NCBI GenBank assembly: GCA_947458985.1
Contig: CANHBA010000095.1
Coordinates: forward strand, 1 to 8,095
Reading direction: 5' to 3'
DNA from: Flavobacteriales bacterium
GTDB taxonomy: Bacteria > Bacteroidota > Bacteroidia > Flavobacteriales_D > Crocinitomicaceae
Length of the DNA: 8,095 bases
The position numbers were made by a program, and so were the translations under genes. Positions within the stretch are counted from its first letter, which is position 1. Each line of letters begins with the position of its first letter. The notes under the pieces are model-generated. The model made no database searches. It was not told the origin of the DNA and saw only the letters and a program-made list of their open reading frames with translations. Below are positions 1-6,783 of this stretch, piece by piece.

Positions 1-498
1 AAGTTGCTGCACCGCTTTCACACCTGTGCCGGTAATTGATTGATAAGTTGAAACCACCACGCGCTTGACACCATACTTGCGGTGCAACGGCGCCAAAACC
101 ATGACGAGCTGAATTGTACTGCAGTTTGGATTGGCAATAATGAGGTCTTCTTTCGATAGGAGGTGTCCGTTGATTTCCGGAACGATCAGCTTTTTTGTTG
201 GGTCCATGCGCCAAGCCGAACTGTTGTCTATTACGACTGTCCCTTTTTCGGCAAAACGAGGCGCCCACTGCAAAGAGGTATCGCCACCGGCTGAAAAAAT
301 CGCGATGTCTGGCGCAGCAGCTACTGCATCGGCGAGTCCAATGACAGCATATTCTTTGCCCTGGTACGTTATTTTTTTCCCGACGCTGTTTTCGGAGGCA
401 ACCAAGAGTAATTCAGTAAAAGGAAATTGTTGTTCGGCCAGCACTTCTAACATCACTGAACCAACCATGCCGGTGGCCCCTACTACAGCTACTTTCAT
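1..498 (-). CDS. asd: Aspartate-semialdehyde dehydrogenase, N-terminal part (runs off left edge)
   Basis: This enzyme reduces aspartyl-4-phosphate to aspartate semialdehyde with NADPH, in the cytoplasm, on the common route to lysine/diaminopimelate, threonine and methionine. The visible 166 residues start at the ATG complementary to 496-498 with MKVAVVGATGMVG, the glycine-rich NADP-binding turn of the Rossmann fold (residues 7-13). Further family signatures are FSAGGD (about 68-73), VIDNSSAWRMD (89-99), VPEINGH (106-112) and the active-site motif NPNCSTIQ (123-130), whose Cys126 is the predicted catalytic nucleophile. The reading frame is open to base 1. The family is usually about 330-370 residues, so roughly half of the protein, including the catalytic His region, lies outside the window. 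It is transcribed away from the lamin-tail gene. Family assignment is very secure; only completeness is unknown. Confidence 0.97.
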   Translation of the reverse strand, partial: MKVAVVGATGMVGSVMLEVLAEQQFPFTELLLVASENSVGKKITYQGKEYAVIGLADAVAAAPDIAIFSAGGDTSLQWAPRFAEKGTVVIDNSSAWRMDPTKKLIVPEINGHLLSKEDLIIANPNCSTIQLVMVLAPLHRKYGVKRVVVSTYQSITGTGVKAVQQL

Positions 499-529
499 TT
501 TGCGATTTTTTTTACAAAAATAAACTTTG
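499..529 (+). promoter_or_regulatory. Candidate promoter for the lamin-tail gene
   Basis: TTTG at 499-502 is followed after exactly 19 nt by AAACTTTG at 522-529. This matches the Bacteroidota primary-sigma pattern TTTG-N19-TAnnTTTG with one mismatch, the first base of the -7 box. The expected transcription start would fall within a few bases of the ATG at 536, giving a very short leader or a leaderless mRNA. The -7 box shares base 522 with the candidate asd -7 element on the other strand. ACAAA (514-518) and TTTGT (526-530) make the spot symmetric about base 522. The assignment rests on pattern matching only. Confidence 0.4.
515..522 (-). promoter_or_regulatory. Candidate -7 element of the asd promoter
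   Basis: Read on the minus strand, 522 to 515 is TATTTTTG, a full match to the Bacteroidota -7 consensus TAnnTTTG. It lies 16 nt upstream of the asd start codon, which leaves a short leader. I see no convincing TTTG/TTG -33 partner at the expected 19-21 nt upstream, which would fall inside the start of the divergent gene. The region is AT-rich, so a chance match is possible. Confidence 0.4.
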
Positions 530-535
530 TTTGCC

Positions 536-2806
536 ATGCGACTCTTCCCGATTTTAATTTTCCTGTTTTCTGCCTGCACACCCCGACCGGTGCTTACCCA
601 AGTTTACGACGATTTTCACGACCAAAGTCTGTTTCAAGGGCTCTTGTGGGGTGGCGATATTGGCGCCTTTACGACCAACACAAGCCGTCAGCTGCAACTC
701 AATGCCACGAGTAGCGGAAGCAGTACGCTCTTTTTTACGCCTAATAACCCAAGTAATAATTGGGAATGCAGCTTTTGGCTAAGGCTCAACCTCAGCCCGT
801 CGAGCCTTAATTTTGGGCGCCTTTACCTTTTTGCAGATGAGAGCGACCTGTTATTAGCGCCCAATGCGCTCTATTTAGAATTTGGCGAAGCTGGAAGCCA
901 AGACGCTCCAAAATTGTTTGGCAGGCAAAATGGAAACGATAGTTTGCTGGCGGTGGGCCCAGCTGGCAGCATTGCGGCCGCTTTTCAGTTGTTCTTTGCG
1001 TTCAAGTGCAACAATGGTGTCTACACACTAGAAACGCGAACGAGTATGGCGGCCGCAAGCAACCTTTGGTTGTCAGGGCAGTTGCCCTGGCTGCCAGCTG
1101 GGCCCTATGCAGGCCTTGCTTTTGTATACACCAGCAGCAATGTGCAAAATTTTTACTTCGACGATTTGTATTTTGGTCCCATTCAAGAACCTTTGATTTC
1201 AAAAGTTATCTTCACTGAGCTCATGACCGACCCTGAACCTCAGCAAGGCCTGCCCAACACGGAATACATTGAGCTCTACAATGCCGGTATACAAGCCCAA
1301 CAATTGAACGGTTTTGTGCTCAATGATGTCAGCGGCAGCTGCACGCTTCCTTCTTACTGGTTGCTACCTGGTTGCTACACAACACTCGTTGGTACGGGAA
1401 AAAGTGCGGGATTTGACCCAGCCAAAACTATTGAAGTAGCCGCTTTTCCGAGCTTGAATAACACTGGTGAACCAATAAGCCTTGTGCATCCGCTTGGAAC
1501 TCAAATAGACCTCATTCATTACAACATGAATTGGTACCAAGATACTGCCAAACAAGAAGGCGGTTTCAGTTTGGAGCGTTGCTCCTTGCAAGACCCCTGC
1601 TCTGCAGCCGATAATTGGCGGGCGAGCCAAGCGCAGCAAGGAGGTACGCCAGGACTTCCCAATTCTGTGCTCACGATTTTACCCGATACTTCTGCAGCCC
1701 AACTGCTTTTTGCCGCAGTTCGCGATAGCAATCTTGTCGCGTTTGGCTTTTCAGAACCCATGGACAGCGCTAGCTTGGCGCTAGCTGATATTGCTTTTTC
1801 TGAAAATATAGGACTTTTTTCACGTACTGTTCTGCCCTTTCAGCAATTGCAAAATGGCGCTCAATTGCTGTTACTCTTCCAAGAAGCCCTTCCGAAAAGC
1901 CAAGTCATTGACGTCAGTTTGTCATGGAGCGCAGATTGTTGGGGAAACCAAAGTAATTACCAAACAAGCTTAATTCGTTATGAAGAACCAACTCTCGGCG
2001 AGCTTTGTATCAATGAAATATTGTTCGACCCACCGTCCAATGGTTCAGATTTCATAGAAATATATAATTCTAGCAACAAATACCTCCGTTTGGCGCAGTG
2101 TAGCATCGGCAACGGTCAAGTAAGTTATCCAATTACAAAACAAGCAATCGGACCGCAAGAACACCTTGCGCTTTGCCCAGATACCGTTTTTTTAAAGGAT
2201 TACTATCCGCACACAAATACCAAACAAATTGCCATACAAGCGCTACCCTTCTTTTATAATGACAGCGGAACCTGCGCACTTTACTGCAATGGCCTGCTTT
2301 TGGATCAGCTGAATTATGCGCATACTTGGCATTCTCCGTTGCTAACAGATACCGAAGGTGTGAGCTTGGAAAGGCTAGATACAAAAATGCCAACTCAGAG
2401 CGCTCAAAATTGGTTTTCTGCCGCGCAAAACATTGGTTTTGCAACCCCTGGCAGCGCAAATTCACAGCAACTTGGCAGCAAACAGAAGGGAGCTTTGTAT
2501 TTGGTTAACCCGGAATTTAGCCCCGATCAAGATGGTTACCATGATTTTCTTGAAATACATTACGAACTCCCGGCACCCAACATGTTGGTTCAGGCAACAA
2601 TCTTTACCGTGGGAGGGCAATTGGTTAAACAACTCTGCAGCAATGAACTATTTGGCACTTCAGGCCTTTTGATCTGGGACGGAAGCACCGAATACGGCTC
2701 AATTGCCAACACAGGAATATACATTCTCGAATTCAAAGCTTTTTCAACAGACCCAAGTTTATTTTTTAATCGCAGATTGAGTTTTGCGCGCTGTATTAAA
2801 CACTAA
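536..2806 (+). CDS. Modular exported (putative lipo-)protein with two lamin-tail domains and a C-terminal FlgD-like domain
   Basis: This is a predicted envelope or secreted protein of 756 residues with no catalytic motif that I recognise. It starts with a short export signal, MRLFPILIFLFSAC. Cys14 sits in a plausible lipobox (L-F-S-A-C), though Phe at -3 is not ideal and simple signal peptidase cleavage cannot be excluded. Modules in order: a jelly-roll/concanavalin-like region (about 25-215, ending FYFDDLYFGP); lamin-tail domain 1 (about 222-375, with FTELMTDPEP, EYIELYN and GTPGLPNS); an Ig-like region resembling Big_5 (about 378-480, VAFGFSEPMD); lamin-tail domain 2 (about 486-645, with INEILFDPP, DFIEIYN and FATPGSAN); and a FlgD-like/gliding-motility-type C-terminal domain (about 655-756, with FSPDQDGYHD and NTGIYILEF). 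Lamin-tail domains in bacterial exoproteins are thought to mediate binding or surface association. I chose the ATG at 536 over an in-frame TTG at 527 because it puts the Arg and hydrophobic core directly at the N-terminus. No acidic lipoprotein surface-export signal follows Cys14. It may share a transcript with the next gene, 21 nt downstream. The two-domain reading is strong; the function is unknown. Confidence 0.88.
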   Translation: MRLFPILIFLFSACTPRPVLTQVYDDFHDQSLFQGLLWGGDIGAFTTNTSRQLQLNATSSGSSTLFFTPNNPSNNWECSFWLRLNLSPSSLNFGRLYLFADESDLLLAPNALYLEFGEAGSQDAPKLFGRQNGNDSLLAVGPAGSIAAAFQLFFAFKCNNGVYTLETRTSMAAASNLWLSGQLPWLPAGPYAGLAFVYTSSNVQNFYFDDLYFGPIQEPLISKVIFTELMTDPEPQQGLPNTEYIELYNAGIQAQQLNGFVLNDVSGSCTLPSYWLLPGCYTTLVGTGKSAGFDPAKTIEVAAFPSLNNTGEPISLVHPLGTQIDLIHYNMNWYQDTAKQEGGFSLERCSLQDPCSAADNWRASQAQQGGTPGLPNSVLTILPDTSAAQLLFAAVRDSNLVAFGFSEPMDSASLALADIAFSENIGLFSRTVLPFQQLQNGAQLLLLFQEALPKSQVIDVSLSWSADCWGNQSNYQTSLIRYEEPTLGELCINEILFDPPSNGSDFIEIYNSSNKYLRLAQCSIGNGQVSYPITKQAIGPQEHLALCPDTVFLKDYYPHTNTKQIAIQALPFFYNDSGTCALYCNGLLLDQLNYAHTWHSPLLTDTEGVSLERLDTKMPTQSAQNWFSAAQNIGFATPGSANSQQLGSKQKGALYLVNPEFSPDQDGYHDFLEIHYELPAPNMLVQATIFTVGGQLVKQLCSNELFGTSGLLIWDGSTEYGSIANTGIYILEFKAFSTDPSLFFNRRLSFARCIKH

Positions 2807-2827
2807 ATTTGACTTAAACTTATCCAC

Positions 2828-3280
2828 ATGAAAACGCTGATTCTCGCTCTTATTTGTATTTGCTCATTTTCTGTCGGAGCGCAACGCTACACGAGTTCCT
2901 TAGGTTTAAGAGGTGGTAGCCCTGGCGTAACCTATTTAAATGCAAAATACAGAATCAACCAACAAGCCTATGAACTCGGAATCGGAGGGAATACGGGTTC
3001 AGTTTGGGTACACGGCAATGCCTACTATCAAAATGAACTCAACGATATTCTAGATTACTATTACGGTTTTGGTGCCAATGTTGGCCTTGGTAATATGAGT
3101 AAGTTTGAAACAAATTACAGCGGAATAGGCCTGGGCGCAAGTGCGGTAATCGGCTTAGAACACACCCTAGAAGATTTCCCATTAAACGTTTCTATTGACT
3201 TAGGCCCCAGCCTTTATGTACTTCCTCGTTTGCAATTTGGCTTTGCATGGGCATTAAGCGTGCGGTATGTCCTCCACTAA
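2828..3280 (+). CDS. Small predicted outer-membrane beta-barrel or periplasmic protein
   Basis: The 150-residue product has a clear signal peptide, MKTLILALICICSFSVGA, with probable signal peptidase I cleavage before Gln19. The mature part of about 130 residues alternates polar and hydrophobic or aromatic residues in strand-like stretches rich in Gly and Tyr (about 22-38, 45-66, 77-89, 98-111, 119-130 and 135-149). It ends in a possible closing strand, FGFAWALSVRYVLH. This looks like a small outer-membrane beta-barrel (OmpX/OmpW size class), but I recognise no specific family and cannot count strands reliably. It begins 21 nt after the lamin-tail gene and its last 14 nt overlap the start of the LETM1-related gene, so it is probably co-transcribed with both. 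No Shine-Dalgarno sequence is visible before the ATG, which is common in this phylum. The role is unknown. Confidence 0.8.
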   Translation: MKTLILALICICSFSVGAQRYTSSLGLRGGSPGVTYLNAKYRINQQAYELGIGGNTGSVWVHGNAYYQNELNDILDYYYGFGANVGLGNMSKFETNYSGIGLGASAVIGLEHTLEDFPLNVSIDLGPSLYVLPRLQFGFAWALSVRYVLH

Positions 3281-4556
3281 AACAGCTTTTTCACCCGGGT
3301 CCAAAAACTGGATTGCCAAATTCTTCGAGCTCCTCGAGAAAGGAGTTTTCAGCGTTGACCAAGACCTCATTCATCAAAAAGAAGCGAACCTTACCCATTT
3401 TATCTCCCACCAAACGGGTCTCATCTACGGAACGGCCAAATCTTTTATTTTTTCGAACGCTCTAGAAAAAAGCAAGTTCAATTCTGACGAGCAACTCGAA
3501 TTACTGCTTTTTGAAACACTGCTTTTTACATACATCAGAAAGAAACAAAAAGAAGTTAGTCAAAAAGAATTTATTGAAACGCTGCTTTCCTTTTACAACG
3601 GTTTTGAAGGTTCAAGTATACAAGAGCGCTTGTCATTTAAACTCACTAAGAACCCAAACAAAAAACTTGAAATTTTACTTTCTTCAAGAGTAGGCATTAA
3701 AAGTTCTTTTCTCGGTGCCAATTACTGGCTCAAGCACCTCTCGAATGCATTTATTTTCTTAGATGTCATCCTTTTTCGCGCATTTTTAGAAGGTGAACAA
3801 ACACCCTTTCCTAAAAATTACGAGCGCTACACATCATCAGTACTGAATGGACTCATCTATGCAGCGTTAATTGATGGCAAGGTCGAAGAAAAGGAAAAGA
3901 AAATTCTATATCATTTCATCGCTTCAGCTGCATTGCCAAAAGCATTGAAAAAAGGGTATTTCGAACGAATGAAAATTGGCATCTCACTCAAAGTTCTTCA
4001 ACAAGAATTAGTGGAAGATTACCTTTTAGCCCAAATCACCTATGAGTTTGGTCACTTATTACTACAAAGCACACATATCATTAGCCCTACTGAACGACTG
4101 AAATTACAGGCGCTTGGAAGCGCGCTTCAAATGAATGAAGCGCAAATGCTTGTGTCAGAAGAAATGAGTACCGCCTTCATCGCACAAAGTGGCCCGCAAG
4201 AATTATTGGTCTACAAACAATCAACAGAAGCAAGTTTTGCTTACAAGGAAACGAGTAAACGCTGGTTGCGCATCATTGGTCGCAACCGCGACCGACTCAT
4301 TACGGAAATGAGAGAGAGCAAAGAACTCATGGCGCTTTTGCAGAAATCTACCAAAGAAGAACTCAGCCCCGAAGAAAAAGAGCAGGTCAAGGGCCAATTC
4401 TACGACATCCTGAAGTCCATGCCAACCTTAGCCCTCTTTCTTTTGCCAGGTGGCAGCCTACTCCTTCCAATCGTCATGAAACTCGTGCCGGAAATCATCC
4501 CTTCTGCTTTTAAAGTCAATGAAGTAGAGAAAAAACACCCAGAAGATGAATTGTAA
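3267..4556 (+). CDS. LETM1-related protein with TerB-like central domain
   Basis: The 429-residue protein has no signal peptide. Residues about 1-180 are mixed alpha-helical and not recognised. Residues about 190-296 resemble a TerB-like all-helical domain, with the acidic core motif LIYAALIDGKVEEKEKKIL around Asp203, Glu207 and Glu210 and a second helical pair ending PTERLKLQALGSALQM. Residues about 320-418 match the LETM1-like region: YKETSKRWLRIIGRNRD, then a hydrophobic segment at about 385-414 with FLLPGGSLLLPI and KLVPEIIPSAF, closely resembling the LPF...LLP..LKLFPxxLPSTF core of eukaryotic LETM1. Mitochondrial LETM1 is an inner-membrane protein implicated in K+/H+ or Ca2+/H+ exchange and ribosome association. 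Bacteroidota homologues have been annotated as LETM1-related biofilm-associated proteins. With only one obvious hydrophobic segment, it is probably a peripheral or monotopic inner-membrane protein; ion transport should not be assumed. The ATG at 3267 overlaps the upstream gene by 14 nt, and the 3' end overlaps the next gene by 11 nt. Confidence 0.88.
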   Translation: MSSTKTAFSPGSKNWIAKFFELLEKGVFSVDQDLIHQKEANLTHFISHQTGLIYGTAKSFIFSNALEKSKFNSDEQLELLLFETLLFTYIRKKQKEVSQKEFIETLLSFYNGFEGSSIQERLSFKLTKNPNKKLEILLSSRVGIKSSFLGANYWLKHLSNAFIFLDVILFRAFLEGEQTPFPKNYERYTSSVLNGLIYAALIDGKVEEKEKKILYHFIASAALPKALKKGYFERMKIGISLKVLQQELVEDYLLAQITYEFGHLLLQSTHIISPTERLKLQALGSALQMNEAQMLVSEEMSTAFIAQSGPQELLVYKQSTEASFAYKETSKRWLRIIGRNRDRLITEMRESKELMALLQKSTKEELSPEEKEQVKGQFYDILKSMPTLALFLLPGGSLLLPIVMKLVPEIIPSAFKVNEVEKKHPEDEL

Positions 4557-4974
4557 AATACACATCCATTTGCTCAACGAGCTGTATTCACAAGAAATTG
4601 CCGATGCCCAACACAATGGCAAGGAGTCAGCAGATAACCTGCGTTACGAATGGGAAGACGAAATTGACATCACTACAGCTGTAAGCGAAGTACTTGAAAA
4701 ATCAGACGCTACCTACACATTGGCTGGCTACGACGAAAACGACACACTCTTCTCCTACGACATCGAACAAATGCACCTCTTCGAAATTCATTCTGAAGAA
4801 AGTCCTGTTGCTATTGTAGGCGCATCCAAGAGCATTGTAGATCATTGTACACATACAACTGATGCCAACGGTCACACCATACGCATTTATCTCAAGGATT
4901 ACGAGCCTATGGCCAATCCGGTTCCTGGCATTTTCATCGCCTCCAAAGCCTTTCCAAAAGCCCTAATTCGATGA
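4546..4974 (+). CDS. Hypothetical soluble protein (142 residues)
   Basis: I do not recognise this family. The product has no signal peptide or transmembrane segment and looks cytoplasmic and acidic. There is a charged N-terminal half with a YEWEDEIDI stretch (34-42), a likely amphipathic helix at about 43-53, then alternating strand-like segments (YTLAGYDEND, LFEIHSEE, SPVAIVGASKSIVDH, HTIRIYLKDYE). The C-terminal part, NPVPGIFIASKAFPKALIR, is the most hydrophobic. The start is fixed by context: the ATG lies inside the last codons of the LETM1-related gene (11-nt overlap) and the next in-frame Met is residue 76. The stop overlaps the following ABC ATPase start as ATGA. Coding potential is supported by a full-length open frame, by in-frame packing between two clear genes and by non-random composition. 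A role as a partner or adaptor of its neighbours is inference only. Confidence 0.8.
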   Translation: MNCKIHIHLLNELYSQEIADAQHNGKESADNLRYEWEDEIDITTAVSEVLEKSDATYTLAGYDENDTLFSYDIEQMHLFEIHSEESPVAIVGASKSIVDHCTHTTDANGHTIRIYLKDYEPMANPVPGIFIASKAFPKALIR

Positions 4975-5888
4975 TTGAGCTGCGCGGCATAGAACTGACT
5001 TACCAAAAACCAGTACTCAAGGCGCTACACTTTCAGGTGCGCCGTGGCGAAATTCTGGGTCTTGTCGGCAAAAGTGGTGCCGGAAAATCTTCTTTGCTTA
5101 AAATTTGCGCTGGTCTTCAAGACCCAGATGCAGGTGAGGTTTGGATAGACGGCAAAAGACAAACGCCTGTCAGACACTTGTTAGTACCCGGATTCGAAGG
5201 ACTGGCAATTGTCAATCAAGATTTCAAGCTAGACCCTTACCACACCGTTGAAGAAAACATCCGCGAAGCCATTTTGCATTGGCCCTATGCCAAACGCGAC
5301 AAACGCGTCCAGAAACTACTGCGCTTATTTGGCCTCAAAGAAATTAGCCTGACCAAAGCGCACCTGATTTCCGGTGGTGAACAACAGCGTGTGGCGATTG
5401 CGCGTGCTATTGCTGATCAGCCCAATTACCTGTTGCTAGATGAACCTTTTGGGCACCTCGACGCCCATTTGCGCCAAAAACTTAGTAGCCACCTCATGGA
5501 CCTCCGCGACGAAGAAAACACCGGCATCATTTTGGTATCACACGAAGGCCAAGATGTACTAGGACTTTGCGATCACATCTGTATTTTACAAAACGGAAAG
5601 CTGTCCAAAAAATACCAGCCCGAGCAGGTTTATTACCACTACAAAGCACCAGAACGCGCTCGGCTTTTTGGGCCACTAAATTCCTTAAAAATCGACGAAG
5701 AACTGATTCATTTCAGGCCCGACGAATACAAAGTGGCACCATCCGGAATTGCTGTTCGTTTTGAAAAAGCACTGTTTGTAGGCGGTCTCTACCACAATTA
5801 TGTAAGAAGTGAACACAACGAGCGTTTACTGCTCTATGCTTTTGAAAAACTAACTGATATCCAAGCAATTGAAATCTGCAAAAAATAA
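4971..5888 (+). CDS. ABC transporter-type ATPase with C-terminal TOBE-like extension, no adjacent permease
   Basis: This is a cytoplasmic ATP-binding subunit of 305 residues. All nucleotide-binding motifs are present and intact: Walker A GKSGAGKSS (33-41, Lys39), Q-loop Gln83 (VNQDF), ABC signature ISGGEQQR (133-140), Walker B YLLLDEP (153-159, catalytic Glu158), D-loop GHLD (161-164) and switch histidine His191 (VSHE). It should therefore hydrolyse ATP. After the ATPase domain (about 1-225) comes a tail of about 80 residues with HFRPDEYKVAPSGIAVRFEKALFVGG (split about 247-272), which resembles the TOBE-like regulatory tails of importer ATPases such as PotA, CysA or FbpC. The tail suggests an importer-class ATPase, but no permease or binding-protein gene lies beside it. 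Its start overlaps the 142-residue gene by 4 nt (ATGA). Its end overlaps the YihY gene by 20 nt. The substrate cannot be told from sequence. Confidence 0.92.
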   Translation: MIELRGIELTYQKPVLKALHFQVRRGEILGLVGKSGAGKSSLLKICAGLQDPDAGEVWIDGKRQTPVRHLLVPGFEGLAIVNQDFKLDPYHTVEENIREAILHWPYAKRDKRVQKLLRLFGLKEISLTKAHLISGGEQQRVAIARAIADQPNYLLLDEPFGHLDAHLRQKLSSHLMDLRDEENTGIILVSHEGQDVLGLCDHICILQNGKLSKKYQPEQVYYHYKAPERARLFGPLNSLKIDEELIHFRPDEYKVAPSGIAVRFEKALFVGGLYHNYVRSEHNERLLLYAFEKLTDIQAIEICKK

Positions 5889-6783
5889 GAAAGGCACCGT
5901 TCGCCTCCTACTCAAAGCCTTCTGGGATGCCCTTAAAGAATATGTTCAAGAAGGGGCGTTTCATCATGGCGCTGCTTTGGCCTACTACACCTTATTTGCT
6001 TTTATCCCGATCATTTACCTCACCACCTCTATCTACGGGCGCATCATAGGCCAAGACAACATGCGCCAAATTGTCTCATCGCTACTGCAATCAGGACTCG
6101 GGATTCAAGACAGCGGTTCCATTCTTCAGCTTGTAGAGAGCATGTCCATCGAAAAACCCAATTTCTTTCTGGAATTAGTGAGTATTGGTGTCTTGCTTTA
6201 TACTTGCTCGGCCTTTATGATTTCACTCAAGCGCAGTTTAAATGAGTTTTTCAATGTGAGCAAAAAAAGCCGTGAAGAATCCAATCTTTTCATGGAAATC
6301 ATTGGCTTTCGCTTTGTTGGTGTGATCCTGCTCGCCGTTTTTGCGCTAGTCATCATTCTCTTTTATTTTCTGCAAGTATTTATCTTTTCAGCCATCACAA
6401 ACTGGCTGCATTGGAACAACGGCTTTGTCGATTTCTCGCTACAGGTCTTGCAAATCCTACTCACCCTACTTTCGAATGTCTTGATCTTCACTTTGATCTT
6501 CAAATACATGCACAACGCAAAGGTGAGTTGGCGCGTAGCCCGCGATGGCGCTATTGCAACCTCACTCCTTTTGTACCTCAGCCAATGGCTCATTGGGTAC
6601 TACTTGCATCATTTCTTCATCATGGGGAAACTAGGTGTTGCCAACTCTATTTTTATCATGCTTGCTTGGGTGCATTACTCGGCGCAAATTGTCTTTTTTG
6701 GAGCCCAATTCACCTTCCAAATTGGCAAGGTGCTTAACGAGCGCATTCATTCAAATCCTAAAGAAACGACGGCGGCTTCCTGA
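5869..6783 (+). CDS. YihY/virulence factor BrkB family inner-membrane protein
   Basis: The product is a polytopic inner-membrane protein of about 304 residues, the usual length for the family. It has about six hydrophobic segments (roughly 36-58, 100-120, 148-175, 190-212, 228-250 and 256-282). The hallmark N-terminal motif is GAALAYYTLFAFIPIIYL (34-51). Other family features are SLKRSLNEFFNV (119-130), W..A..GA..A (221-230) and the final segment with VHYSAQIVFFGAQFT (268-282). The biochemical role of YihY proteins is not firmly established. The old name ribonuclease BN comes from a misassignment and should not be used. There is no ATG before Met65, which lies after the first membrane segment. 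The start is therefore most likely the TTG at 5869, since an in-frame stop at 5851-5853 limits choices to CTG 5854, ATA 5857 or TTG 5869. The gene overlaps the ABC ATPase by 20 nt and converges with the LptD-like gene. It is the only multi-pass membrane protein in the cassette. Confidence 0.92.
   Translation: MKSAKNKKGTVRLLLKAFWDALKEYVQEGAFHHGAALAYYTLFAFIPIIYLTTSIYGRIIGQDNMRQIVSSLLQSGLGIQDSGSILQLVESMSIEKPNFFLELVSIGVLLYTCSAFMISLKRSLNEFFNVSKKSREESNLFMEIIGFRFVGVILLAVFALVIILFYFLQVFIFSAITNWLHWNNGFVDFSLQVLQILLTLLSNVLIFTLIFKYMHNAKVSWRVARDGAIATSLLLYLSQWLIGYYLHHFFIMGKLGVANSIFIMLAWVHYSAQIVFFGAQFTFQIGKVLNERIHSNPKETTAAS

Noticed and set aside
131..523. 130-codon open frame on the plus strand
   Set aside because: It lies antisense to the clearly identified asd coding region, and its translation has no recognisable features.
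527..535. Alternative TTG start for the lamin-tail gene
   Set aside because: It would only add Met-Phe-Ala before the Met-Arg-hydrophobic export signal. The ATG at 536 gives a normal signal peptide, and 527-529 overlaps the candidate -7 box.
1767..1786. 9-bp direct repeat GCGCTAGCT separated by 2 nt
   Set aside because: It falls inside codons for a Ser-Ala-Ser-Leu-Ala-Leu-Ala stretch and is explained by repeated codons; there are no further copies.
3247..3465. 72-codon plus-strand frame overlapping the LETM1-related gene start
   Set aside because: It is out of frame with two well-supported genes, and its Ser/Lys-rich translation shows no feature of a real protein.
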